This document shows positions 1 through 10,968 of a DNA stretch of 64,000 nucleotides, piece after piece. This DNA comes from Leucocoprinus leucothites (Eukaryota > Basidiomycota > Agaricomycetes > Agaricales > Agaricaceae): the NCBI GenBank assembly GCA_013368445.1, contig JAACJO010000051.1:52475-116474 (forward strand). The letters run 5' to 3'. The position numbers were made by a program, and so were the translations under genes. The notes under the pieces were generated by a model. The model was not told where the DNA came from. It did no database searches and saw nothing but the letters and a program-made list of their open reading frames with translations. Position 1 is the first letter of the stretch, and every line of letters starts with the position of its first letter.

Positions 1-919
1 CAGCCACTGGATTGTTTGACGGTGGAAGGGGGGTGATGCGATCAGTTATGGGCCCGTGGGAGCGGCCATCAGGAGCGACGGAAATAGCCGGATCGGTTGC
101 TGGATCGGTCCCTGCTGAGGCTGGATCTCCTTGATTTTTTAATTAAATACTGGAAAATTCATAGCTCCCTCAGTTTTTATCGCTTTGCCATGGTTCAGGC
201 ATCAAAATGATCAGGAAAATGAGAGGATCTCAGTGATATAGTTGCCGCGGCTGTACAACATTTTTTCAATACTGGATCTCCCACACTTGGTACCAAGTGT
301 GAGGGATAATACTGATAGGGTCGTGGTTGTCCTTGACGTTAAAGCAGTGGGTAGCGGCATCCAGATAGGCTCCGAGGGGGAAGATACAGCCATGAGTGGG
401 AGAAGGAGCGACCAGAGTGTAGCCAACGTGGGGCCACAGGATGATAGCATGGGCTGTATGCAGTCACGGAACATCTGATATGGCACAGATTAGCCATCAA
501 CAGCAGGAATGGCCTGGATGGCCCGTTGGATGGCTCGACGGCGAGGGGGATGGAGGTGGACAAGGCAGCGGGTAGTCACATGGCCTGGCAAGCTTCGCAG
601 GCGGATGGGCATGGGAATGGGAGCGGTGGCCAGAATCGCACGGGACGGGCGGTCATAGAGTTGGCTGGCTGGATGGCTTGATGGCCAAGATGGGACGGCG
701 AAGGGAGGGCCATTGTCGGGGGTGATGGTCAGAGTCAACAAGCGATGGCTTGCGTTAGCTCGGAGGTGGCCGGGATGACCCCGGAGCTATCAGCGATGGT
801 CGTGGATGGTGCGCTGAGGGGGGATGGAGGGGATGGACATCCTGTTGTGATGGCCACAGGATGTGTGTCAGTAATAAGCCGAGTATTCGCACACAAAACG
901 GCGCTTACTATTAGTGTAG
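1..919. other. Gene-poor left edge, nothing recognised
   Basis: Short open frames occur on both strands, but none shows a recognisable domain, a convincing intron chain or a clear codon bias. The minus-strand frames are Pro/Ser/Leu-rich and resemble translated noncoding DNA. GATGG/ATGGC words recur between about 490 and 850 (for example around 650-700 and 780-850), giving a weakly repetitive look. I assign no gene here. Confidence 0.4.
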
Positions 920-2360
920 AGCGTCATCTCTCCATATTGTCCTTCCCACATAATCCTCCACATGGAAGACTGAACATCCATCGGCGACTTTGGCATGCCC
1001 TACACCGCCAGCTTATTCGGTGTAAGCTAATACATACCCTCAGTGCGATACGGTCCAAAATGTTGGGCCGTCGGGCTCGTCGTAGCTGTAGGTATCTTTC
1101 ATATCTGCCTTCACGTGCGTTCTCGTTCTCATCGACCATAACATTCAGTTCTCTCACCATCTCCACCACCTCCTTGCGACCGCACCACGACACCTCCATG
1201 ACCGTGGCCTCGGTCATGTCCACCTCAATCATAACCCAGACCTGCGTAACTAGCGCTTCGAATGCGACGTTGGCCATCGTCCTCCCATGCGCTGAATCGG
1301 CAATCTTTGCTCCAAGCCGTGCTCTGATTTTCCTTCGTAGAATACTTTCGAGCAAGCGCAGTGGTCCACGGAGGCAATATAAGTCGAATGAGCGATCGAG
1401 GTGGTGGTGTTTGGTGATGGTCGGTTCGGATAGTAGGTTCAGATGGTAAAGAGAGGGTTCAGTGGGAAATGGTTAGAGGAGTGGAGGACAACAGCTCCTT
1501 AAGCCGCTTCAGCAGGGCTTCGGGGCTCCGTTTTGAGCTGGTCGATAGCCTGGAACCACCTTCGGTCTCGATTGTCAGCCAATCATAAAACACACGCGAT
1601 GGACGGGATTGATCGGCCAAGTCGACCCCTCAAAAGGTGCCAAGGAGTTGTCGTTCGCGTTCGTCTGCGTTTTCGGAGGTGTGCAGCATTTTCGGACCCG
1701 AGGTCTTCGACAGTTTCCGCGGCAGGAGGGCGAGATGAGGAAGAGGAGATTGGGGGACAAGGGAGGAGAGTGAGAGGGGTTATGAGAGGGATTATTGATG
1801 ATGGGGAAAAGAACCAGGGGAGGGTAGATGTGTCAGTTTGACTATTGTAGTTGTGCACCATCAGCTTTTCCGTGTTGCCCTTCATGCCGTTTCGCCACCA
1901 AGTCGTTCAGAGCCTTGACTTCGTGCTTCATGGACCTCGCTCTCGTATCCTAGTGCTGAAGACATTTAATGAGGAGTGGGGCAGAGGCAAGCCCATATTC
2001 CAGTTGGAGAGCCAACGAAGGCGAGGGTAGAGATATGTGTCAATGAGGAGCATGTGGGGGGCAGAGAGGGGAGAGGGCTAGAGAGTCGGAGATGAAGGAG
2101 AATTCGAAGGCGTGTAGGATGGGCTTTCTACTTGCGCCTGGACTGGATGATGTTCTCTCGCAGACACGCGACCTAGAAGGACCTGTTCGCGTGACTCCTC
2201 AATAGAACAGCATGAGTCCAGCGTTCATACGACTCTTTGGCTCCGGAGATACTCGGCAAATCCTTCGACTCTCCTCTAACGACGGTCGAGTCCTGTCTGG
2301 CAGTAACATCATGGATCCACTCTTTCTCCTCTCGCAGCTCATCCATTTCATAACATATAT
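920..2360 (-). pseudogene. Possible decayed coiled-coil gene
   Basis: Reading the minus strand from right to left, several short stretches look protein-like but lie in different frames. There is a charged stretch beginning MDELREEKEW near 2345, a helical stretch containing MKHEVKALNDLVAKRHE near 1930, a stretch with RWFQAIDQLKTEPRSP near 1560, and a 143-codon frame (1355-924) rich in E, R and V that contains EVVEMVRELNVMVDENENA. Charged heptad-like spacing suggests a coiled coil. In-frame stops and frame changes separate the pieces, and I could not find a consistent set of introns joining them. It is either a degraded gene or an intron-rich gene that I cannot model. The family is not recognised. 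Confidence 0.25.
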
Positions 2361-2682
2361 CTGTAAAAGATGCGATTGAGCAAAAAAATGGGCGGAGGAG
2401 AGAGACGATCAGAAGGTGTGAAGTGCGAGGGGTGAGTGAGGTGATGAGGCTTCTGTGAAAAGAGGGACGAGGGGAGTTGAGAGAGAGAGAGTTGGATATG
2501 GGTGTTCTGGAGGTCCGTGCCCGGTTTCCGGAGGGCAGAGAGGGATGAGGGGCGAGAGGGCTTGATAAAGATGGATTTCTACAAGTCGAATTTCAGAAAC
2601 ACCTTGAGTATAGTAAAAGAGTCCAACGTACACGCTTAGTGCCATACTCAGTTCGTAGCTATTCCAGACTTTTGCAGTGTGC

Positions 2683-2757
2683 TAGCTCAGTCGGCATAGT
2701 GTATGGCCGGTCATACTGTGAGCCCCCGGCAACCTGCTCCAGGTTTGGTTTCAAGCC
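2683..2757 (+). repeat. tRNA-derived relic (A box and B box)
   Basis: TAGCTCAGTCGG at 2683-2694 matches the RNA polymerase III A-box consensus TRGYNNARNNGG exactly. Fifty-two bases later GGTTTCAAGCC (2747-2757) matches a B box if one extra T is allowed. Between them GTATG and CATAC (2701-2715) can form an anticodon-like stem. The acceptor and D stems do not close, so this is not a working tRNA. It is more likely a tRNA pseudogene or the head of a tRNA-derived SINE. Confidence 0.35.
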
Positions 2758-3500
2758 TTATGCGTGATGTCTGAGCCAGTGGCGATTGGCGCTAGAATAA
2801 AGCGATGGATTAAGAGCCGTGCATTTTGCTGTCATGAAACTGAGTAATTAATTTGTGAATACAGCACATCGTGTCAAATTTGAATGTTGAATGTCCATAC
2901 CATGTTTATGCTCTGCAGTGGGACAGTCTCGCTTGGCTGCAATTGCAGTATTCCTTGTAGATGGCGTAGGAGTTGAAAGAGGTAGGCGAACTCTCCTTGT
3001 TAGGACAAACCAAACACCACCAAACACGGACCACCTATGGCCGAAGACGAAGCTTTCTCCTTCTCAGGCATCACTAATGATTTAGAATGTGACGATTTTG
3101 AAGATAAGGTCATTGACAGAATGCTAGCCATGTGCATGCAAGCGTGCGTGTTTAATTGTTCATGAATGCGAACCGATCGGCGGTTTTCTACAACATGTAG
3201 GAACATTAGAATTTAGTGGTCTACGTGCTCTTAAGCAGTAAATAATCGACTGCATTTGCTCAATGTTATTGAATAGATATGATTAGCATTAGAGCTGCTT
3301 GAAGTTCCATAGGCACGACAGTTGATCCCGGAACGAGGCGAGCGGCTCATCGTCCTTTGTACCGGCACGTTCTTGACCCCGAGATCATTCTAAACGATGA
3401 AATACACGAAATTCGTCCCCGTTAGCTGAGACCTGAAGAACAAATGAACACCATACCGGAAACTGATTAATATTGCTCAGTTGTTACCGTTTGAATGTGA

Positions 3501-4186
3501 TTATGCTGAGGCGAAGAATGCACGCTCACGCTGTTGTGGAGAGGTCACAGACGGATCCTCGAGGGTTATGGACAAATGATTTGAGTCGATCGATGGGATG
3601 GCGCTATAGACAATAGAACTCTGGATACACGGTGGCCATAATTCCGGGCAGAGGGCTATATTGAGCTTGCGAAATAACCGCCGAGAGTGCAACAGGAGTA
3701 TATTTAAAAGGCGATGGGCGCTATAAACATCCGACATGAGCGGGTGTACAGAATTCAGAACCGGGACGGCAAGAGTCTTTGTGTCAAACGTGTCAGGCAT
3801 GACATCCTCGGCGGTGCCGATCTTTTATTTACTCAGAGAAGAGCGTCTGCCATCAGCCGCCCAACAGTTTCCAGTGCGCTGATGCCAACATAGAGGTGAT
3901 CGATGGCAGGTGATAATTGGATGGCGAGGGAAAAGCCAATAATAGAAGCCGTCGCAGCCAGTGAGTATTTTCGTCGATCAGCGCTGTGGGGATTTTCTGG
4001 ATGGCCATGAAATTCGAACCACCGTCTTGTGACCACCAGGGCGAAAAACCGCAGGCTCTCGATATAAAGTCCATGCCCATAAGATATGCCGGTGCCGTCG
4101 TGTAATCCACGCAGTCTCTTGACAGGGAGTGCTGCGGTGTCGGAGAAAGGAGAAAAAGGGGAAAGTAAAGTTGTCGGCGCCTTCAT
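3501..4186 (-). CDS. Doubtful hypothetical protein, minus strand
   Basis: Two successive minus-strand frames, 4186-3833 (117 codons) and 3800-3501 (99 codons), would diverge from the PLC gene at 4602. The first begins MKAPTTLLSPFSPFSDTA; the second contains a Leu/Arg-rich stretch (HRLLNILLLHSRRLFRKLN). No domain is recognised and no intron clearly links them. They could be a small lineage-specific gene or chance open frames. Confidence 0.2.
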
Positions 4187-4601
4187 AAATTGTCGTTGCG
4201 AGGGGTGCTGTAAGTCTGTGACTCGCGAGTCGTCATCTCGTCAGGAAATAGCACAGCTATACATAGTGATAGCGAAAAGGTTTTTTTTATTCTGCCGGGG
4301 GAAGGGAGGGGGTGCTACGCACAGTACAGCCGCCGAGGAACCCATGCTAGGCTATACAGCGAGCGCGGACTGCAACGCGGCAAATAGGCAAATTGAGGGT
4401 GCCTAGATAATGTAATGAACAGGAGGAGGGTGGACAGTGTTATACATAAAGGGCTGCCCAAGTGATGGGTGATCATATGTTGCTTGTTTTGATTCTACTG
4501 TGCCTCCATTGTTCCTCCGAGCGCTCGTCTCCAATTGATTTTTATCTCACCTACTTTCGCCGAACGCCTTTCCTCCTCTCTTCTCGTATCCTGAAACTCG
4601 T

Positions 4602-7600
4602 ATGAGCGCGCTTGGTCGACCTGACAGGCCCATAAGCGGTAGACAGTTACATTCTACCCACTCTCAGCAGCCGCAGTACGAAGAGCAAGAGTGGATGACT
4701 AGAGTTGGCAGTGGAATGGTGATCGGGGGCGAAAAAAGGCTTGGCACCGGCAGCGACGCGATCGACGGCGACCACGCAGCGCCAAACAATGACAACGTCA
4801 CTTTATCCACCTCCGTCAACGTCAAGAACGGCCATAGCGCAAAGAAGAAGAAGCGGCATTCACGGCCAACGTCGCTGTCGTTGACAACCGGCGTGGGCGA
4901 GTGGTTGCAGAGAGGAGTCAGGAGCCTGGCCATGAGCTCATGGGCCAATCCTTCAGCCAGCAAACGTACCTCGATGCCACCAGCTTCAACCACCTCGCGC
5001 TCGTCTGACGTTACACGACTGGATTCCAACCCAGCGCCTACATCAACGCCAGGAGAGGTTCAAGTTCCGCGAGTGCTGCAGGAGGGGACATGGATGACCA
5101 AGGTGTCTGGCAAGAAGCAAAAGAAGATGTTTCTCAAGCTTGATCCTGACATGGGTCATATAGTGTGGCATTCGAAGCAGCCCAGAATCAGTATGTCATT
5201 TCCCTTCTTCTCTCCTCGTGTGCGTGACGAGCCACTGACGCTGGTGGCGTTTTTCTAGTTCCCATCGAAAACATCAAAGAGATTCGCTCAGGCCCTTCCA
5301 CACGCCTTCATCGACATCACTTCCAACTCGCCCAAGACTACGAAAACCTATGGATCACGGTCATCTACATGCTCGAAGGCCACTACAAGATCCTTCATCT
5401 CATTGCTCCGTCCGAGGACATCTCTCGCATGTGGGACACGACACTCCGGAAGCTTCACGCTCATCGGATGCAGCTAATGACGGGGCTTGGGAATATCGAG
5501 GAAAGGCAGCGAGTTTGGGAAAAGCAGTACTGGAAGGGCGCTGACGTCGATCGCGACCATCGACTGACGTTTGAAGAGGTCGAGAAGATGTGCAAAAAGT
5601 TGAATATCAACAGCCCCCGCGATAATCTTCTTCAACTATTCAAGGTGCGTCAGTTTTTTGTACATGTTCGCCCGAGCTAATTCCATTGCAGCAAGCCGAC
5701 GCCTACGACAGGCGATACCTGGATTTCGAAGACTTTCGCCGGTTTGTCAAGCTGCTCAAGACACGAAAGGAGATCGTGCGCCTTTTCGAGTCTCTCAAGG
5801 GAAAATCTGAACATTTCGACTTTGAAGTCTTCTCCCAATTCATGCGCCGCGACCAAAAATCTACACTCCCCCCTCCTGCCCTACACTCATTATTCGAAAA
5901 ATACTCTATTCCTGTCTCCGTTCCCTTCACGTCAACGTCTCCACCAGCAACACCTCATCCAGGGAAAGGCATAGAGTCCTATTTTGACCTTCGTCCAGCT
6001 GCATCTCGTTCCCTCCGCTCCAGAAACGAACGCTTACGCCAGAAACATTTACATCCTTCCTCCTCTCTCCAGATAACGCGCCGTTCGCCTCCCCCTCCAT
6101 TCCTCTCTTCCTCCGAAACAGAGTGATACCCCTTCCCTTCCTACACCCTCCATTACGAGTCCACCAGGCACGATCCCAGCAACGTCTTCCCTCCCCTCCA
6201 CAAGACATGACATGACCCACCCACTTTCATCCTACTTTATCTCTTCTTCGCACAACACCTACCTCGTAGGTCATCAGCTCGTCGGTTCCTCCACAGTCGA
6301 AGGCTACATACGCGCTTTGCTTGCTGGCTGCCGTAGCGTGGAAATCGACGTCTACGACGGCTCTGGTTCCGGCGATTCAACCCCTGAAGATCCTACCTCT
6401 CCTCCTAACGGCACAGCGCCCTCGACTTCGACAGCCACTCCATCCATCACTCCCTCGTCATTACTCAGCGAGCCTATGGTATTTCACGGCCATACGCTCA
6501 CGTCAAAAGTCCCTTTGCGCCAAATTTGTCAGGCCATCATGAAGTATGGCTTCATCGCGTCGCCTTATCCAATTATCATTTCCGCCGAAAATCACTGTAG
6601 TCTCCTAGGGCAGGAGTTGATGGCGAAAATTATGATCGAAGAGTTTGGTGACGCGTTGGTGAGGTACCCGATCGATGGTCCCAATCTCGACGATATCATG
6701 ACTCCGACACACGCGTCAGCCACTGGAGGAGCGGGAGAAGGTAATTGGCTAGGAAAAGGAAAGATTACACAACTACCTAGTCCAGAGGAGCTGAAGGGAA
6801 GAATCCTACTCAAGACCAAAAACTTGATGCTAGGAAAATCGGACAGTCTTCCCCTTTCGCGAGCAGTTACGTCGAGCGAGTCGGAGGTCGAGCCGTCCGG
6901 TAGTACCAGCGAGAGCGATACGGCCTTTAATGGTGTCGCTGGGATGCTTTCGAGGTCGTTATCCGAGAGGATTGGAAGGAAAGGATCGAAGAAGAAAAAG
7001 AGCAGCGGAGAGGGTTCTGACATTGTTAGAGGTACGCTTCATTCGTTTTCTTATTATGTCTATGCTGACATTGATTATAGAAGGCTTGATAAAAGCCAGC
7101 AGTGTCCTACAGCGAGTACGCAGCGTCGGTAGATCCAACGCTCCCTCTTCTATCGCTCTTCCCAATCAATCCTCGTCTTCTCTATCGTCCGGCCGTTCCT
7201 CAACCCACGCGAACCCAACTGGTATTCCGATTAGCATTCAGACCGGAACCCCTGGCTCAACGCCAAACACATCAACGATGCAACTTACCTCTCCACCCCT
7301 TGTTTCCTCCCCCGCCCCTCTTTCTCCGTCCATTTCAAACCCGATCTCCGCATCGCTCCCCCTACCTATTCCCATCTCACGAAACCGATCATCCACGGCC
7401 GCATCGAGGCCACCCACTGCATACAATTATGGCCAGCCGGGTTCTTCTGTCACTTCAACTTCGAGCATTGGTTCATCGGTCCTCGACAATGCTGCCACAT
7501 CATCCTCTGCTGCCGCCCAACTCGGTGCACCGGGCTCGTATAGCGGCTCAACTTCAATTCTCTCGTCTTCCTTTGGTACAACTGCTAGTGGAGGAGGGTT

Positions 7601-8855
7601 ATCTCTCGTGAGACGGACGTCGAAGCATGGCTCGCAATCCAAATCCCACATGAAGCCCAAGATGAGCATGGCACTTGTTGCTTTGCTCGTCTACACCGTT
7701 GGCGTTAAATGTCATGGACTCAAAAAGTCTGGGCATATCTACCTAAATCCAGACGAGAATGGTGCTGTGTCTGATACCAAGTCCACCAAATCTTCTAAAG
7801 CGAAGGATAAGGAGAAGTCAAAGGATGGACAGGAGCTTGAGGCGTGGTACGCACCCGAGCATATGTTCTCTCTTTCGGAGAACAGTGCGAACAAGTATCT
7901 GAGGACGTGTATGCTGGATTTGATTAAGCACACCGAGGGGCATCTGGTCAGGGTGTATCCGAAGGGAATGAGGATGCGGAGTACGAACTTTGAGCCGCAT
8001 AGGTATTGGAGTGCAGGGTGTCAGTTGGTAGCTATCAACTGGCAGACGTTTGGTACGTGAATCATCATTATTTTTTATTCTTGCCGTTTGGTTTACTTCT
8101 ATTTAGACCTGGGCTATGTGATCAATCACGCGATGTTCCAGCGTAACGCGCGATGCGGCTACGTCCTCAAACCACCACCACTTCGTCATCTCTCCAAACC
8201 CGAGCATAATCCAGAGAAGTGGAGGAAACAACGACATCAACTCAACATCACCATCATCTCCGCTCAGCAGCTACCGAGGGTCAAGGTGAAGGACGGGAGT
8301 GGACACGAAGTCATGAGCATGGAGAAAGATTCGAAGGATAGGGAAAAGGACGATGAGGGGAAGACTGTAGATCCCTACGTTGAAGTTTCGTTACACGTTC
8401 CAGAGTGGACGTACTGCGTCTCTCCTTCCCTCCCCTCCTCTACCCACCCAAGTCCACCCACCAGCTCCTCTGCATCGATGCCCGAGCCGCCTCTTCGATT
8501 CACAACGTCTTCTTCGAAAACCCACACCGCACGTACGCGCACGATCAAGAACAACGGGTTCAATCCGATTTGGAACGATACACTTCAGCTCTCGTTTGAC
8601 GCACCGACGCAGCCGGGAATGCTTGACTTGATATTTCTTCGGCTCCTCGTGAAGCAAGAGTCGGGTGGTGTGGGTATTGGTGGTATCAGCGGTGGTATGA
8701 GTGGGTTGGTCGACGGAGGGAATATGGAGACGTTGGCGGTGTGCTGTGTTTCTTTGGGTGAGGTGAGAGAGGGGTATAGGCATTTGCCCCTTTATGATGC
8801 CACTCTGTCGCAGTACCTGTTCTCGACACTTTTTGTGAAGGTTGGCGTGGTGTAG
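4602..8855 (+). CDS. Phosphoinositide-specific phospholipase C (PH-EF-X-Y-C2)
   Basis: Hydrolyses PIP2 to IP3 and diacylglycerol at the plasma membrane. Exons: 4602-5190, 5259-5644, 5692 to about 5930, about 5999 to 6123, about 6180 to 7031, 7081-8052, 8107-8855. Introns 1, 2, 5 and 6 are firm; introns 3 and 4 are inferred from frame changes, and the total (about 1,303 codons) stays in frame. A PH-like domain (DMGHIVWHSKQPR) is followed by EF hands (DVDRDHRLTFEEVEKM). The X box holds every catalytic residue expected of the family: SSHNTYL, VEIDVYDG, FHGHTLTS and ISAENH, then ILLKTKN. A long Ser-rich X-Y linker is followed by the Y box (YAPEHMFSLSEN, YPKGMRMRSTNFEPHRYW) and a C-terminal C2 domain. 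It is longer than animal PLC-delta because of the linker. A decayed second PLC lies at 45.9-51.2 kb. Confidence 0.95.
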
Positions 8856-9072
8856 AGAGGGTTTGGTGAGTGTATACCAAGGCATACCCACAGGTTTTTT
8901 ATGGCTCTTAAGTTATTGGTTTTTTGTTATCTATTGATTTGTGTTGTATACAGAAGATGTAGGAATAATAATACATATCGAGTAAGGATTATGGATGTGC
9001 GTTTAAGAGCCTGAAACAGGCGCTTGGGTTCCTCGATGCCTACGCGATGCACAGAAAAAAAAGTAAAAACAC
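8856..9072. other. PLC 3' flank and Pol III terminator
   Basis: Contains the T-rich PLC 3' region. At about 9052-9068 there is an A-run which, on the minus strand, gives T-tracts just beyond the tRNA 3' end, as expected of an RNA polymerase III terminator. Confidence 0.5.
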
Positions 9073-9160
9073 TGACCACCGCAGGGGTCGAACCTGCAAT
9101 CTCCTGATTCATGACGTATAATAATCGTAGTCAGACGCGATGCCATTTCGCCAGGCGGCC
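9073..9160 (-). tRNA. tRNA-Arg(ACG) with 16-nt intron
   Basis: On the minus strand a full cloverleaf folds. The acceptor stem GGCCGCC pairs with GGTGGTC, with discriminator A. The D arm is closed by GCGA/TCGC. The anticodon stem TCTGA pairs with TCAGG, and the T arm reads GCAGG-TTCGACC-CCTGC. The anticodon loop starts C-T-A-C-G-A and is interrupted after position 37 by about 16 nt, the canonical site for nuclear tRNA introns, so the anticodon is ACG (Arg, read as ICG). The mature tRNA would be 72 nt before CCA addition. A CAT is also visible in the loop, but it lies inside the intron, so a Met assignment is less likely. Confidence 0.9.
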
Positions 9161-10416
9161 TGCATGTTCTTTAACAATGGTGCCTTCCTGCCCTCCTCCA
9201 GCGAGGTAGAGTTTGAATCGTAACTGCTGCCAGTACAATGGCCCATGGAGGCTCAGGAATATAAGCAGTATCAAACGATAACTAATTCTTCGGAGCCTCT
9301 GACGAAAACACCAACCCCCGGAGTACTACAGCTGCGAATCATCATCGATGATACCCCATGATGTGGTGTATGGGTCAACCGATAAGCGGAAAACTAATCA
9401 TCACAAAACAGTAAACGACAAATCTAGATACAACGGCTACATTAAGGACTGCTTAACGATTCGTGCCAACAGAGCCCTACGCCTCTCCATAGAGGAGGTC
9501 GATACTGGCTGGCTGCAGAGATATTACATTCACCAGCGTTCTTTACCAATTGTAATGCACCGAATCTAACTCCACTGGAATTGTCAACTCAATCACCTGG
9601 TTGTTGCGTCTGTGAATTCATTTTGACAGTAGATTTTTACCCGAGGTTTCGAACGGACAAGTTGTCAAGATATGAGGGCTTGTACTCTCGCTGACCTGTG
9701 TGATTTCTGATCGACAGATCATACAATTCATGTACTTATGTCAAATTACTTTTTCAATAATATTTGTATTAACTGCTGTTCTTCTGATACTATGCGTTCT
9801 ACTTTGCCGAACTCGCCTCCTTGAGAGAAAATCACCTCGCGAAATTTGAGAACGACTCCTCCCCAGATACTTTGACGTGTGTTGCGACGTTGAACTACGG
9901 TACTGAGATGCTGTGATCAGTTCTCCGAGATGACATGGGAACAACAGGTGATGACTACCACCCGTCATCGTCACAATGCAACGCAATGTTCAACAAGAAA
10001 ACCGGTATGATACGCGTCTATGAGCACTGCAATACTGTGGAGCGCTCCGTATATTCCTATAGTGAGCACCTGGTCAGACTTTAGGATGAAAATGTGATAG
10101 CTCCTCCCACCAAAAATGGTAAATCCGGAATGGGGAAATGGGTCTGAGTGTGGTGTAAAAGGGGTAAATGTGAATATGCTAGTAATCGCTACAACTAGCG
10201 CAGGAGGGTCTCTCATAGCCCAGTGGAGGCCCTCTGTCAAGTTGGATATCACCATGTACACTTTAGATTTATATCGCCACCTGCAAAACATTCTTGGATT
10301 CATATCTTACCCACTACGAAATATAAAAGACCACCATACTGCACTGGTCATCCCAGAACAACAAGACAAACACCCAAATACCGAACCAACTTCTCAGTCG
10401 ACTCCCTGAAATCACC
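9161..10416. other. Intergenic, upstream of lysozyme gene
   Basis: No coding feature is supported; open frames are short and lack domains. The stretch immediately before 10417 (ACTACGAAATATAAAAGACC near 10315-10334) contains a TATAAAA box about 95 bases before the lysozyme ATG, a normal core-promoter distance. Confidence 0.5.
10322..10328 (+). promoter_or_regulatory. TATA box of the GH24 lysozyme gene
   Basis: A TATAAAA word lies about 90 bases upstream of the lysozyme start codon, followed by a CA-rich leader typical of highly expressed fungal genes. The call is positional only. Confidence 0.45.
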
Positions 10417-10968
10417 ATGCGAGCATTCTTCACTCTCCTCTTTGTCGTCGCTCCTTTCGCTTTCGTCCAGGCCGCACGGGCTGCATGTCCTCCGGACGTT
10501 AACGGCGCAACCATCTCTCTCATCAAAGAGTTCGAAGGTTTTGTTCCGAAACCTGCACCAGACCCTATTGGTCTTCCAACTGTCGGGTACGGCCATCTTT
10601 GCAAGACAAAGGGCTGTTCGGAGGTCAACTTCCCGCTGACAGAAGCTACTGCGACTACGCTTCTTAACGCGGACTTGAAACAATTCACATCCTGTCTCGA
10701 CAAGGCAATCAAATCGAGCATCAAATTAAACAATAACCAGTTCGGAGCGCTTGCCTCGTGGACGTTCAATGAGGGCTGCGGTAATATGCAGTCATCAAGC
10801 TTGATTAAGAGGTTGAATAATGGCGAAGATCCGAATACCGTTGCAGCGGAGGAGTTGCCAAAGTGGAAGCTGGCTGGGGGTCAGGTTTTACAAGGGCTAG
10901 TAAGGCGACGTGCCGCAGAAATCAAGCTATTTCAGACCGCTTCGAGCACTGTCGCTCATCCGTGCTGA
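10417..10968 (+). CDS. Secreted GH24 (phage T4-type) lysozyme
   Basis: Cleaves the beta-1,4 bond between N-acetylmuramic acid and N-acetylglucosamine in bacterial peptidoglycan; here it would act outside the cell. The 183-aa product starts with a signal peptide (MRAFFTLLFVVAPFAFVQA). The GH24 E-x8-D-x5-T triad is intact as E40, D49 and T55 in FEGFVPKPAPDPIGLPTVGY. It is followed by the NQFGALASWTFNEGCG core and the C-terminal GLVRRRAAEIKLF that matches phage endolysins (GL..RR..E...). Six cysteines, absent from most phage enzymes, suggest disulfides added for secretion. The gene is a single exon, unlike its intron-rich neighbours, which fits acquisition from phage or bacteria. It probably serves antibacterial defence or bacterial feeding. 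Confidence 0.93.
   Translation: MRAFFTLLFVVAPFAFVQAARAACPPDVNGATISLIKEFEGFVPKPAPDPIGLPTVGYGHLCKTKGCSEVNFPLTEATATTLLNADLKQFTSCLDKAIKSSIKLNNNQFGALASWTFNEGCGNMQSSSLIKRLNNGEDPNTVAAEELPKWKLAGGQVLQGLVRRRAAEIKLFQTASSTVAHPC

Noticed and set aside
745..1449. 234-codon plus-strand open frame
   Set aside because: No domain, odd composition, and it overlaps a more protein-like minus-strand frame; codon pattern looks like noncoding DNA.
6592..7023. 143-codon minus-strand frame inside the PLC gene
   Set aside because: Antisense shadow of the well-supported PLC X-domain exon.
9073..9160. tRNA-Met (CAT) reading of the tRNA gene
   Set aside because: CAT lies within the intron; splicing at the canonical position 37/38 gives ACG, and the body resembles tRNA-Arg(ACG).
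10314..10769. 151-codon minus-strand frame over the lysozyme gene
   Set aside because: Antisense shadow; the plus strand encodes a full GH24 domain with signal peptide.
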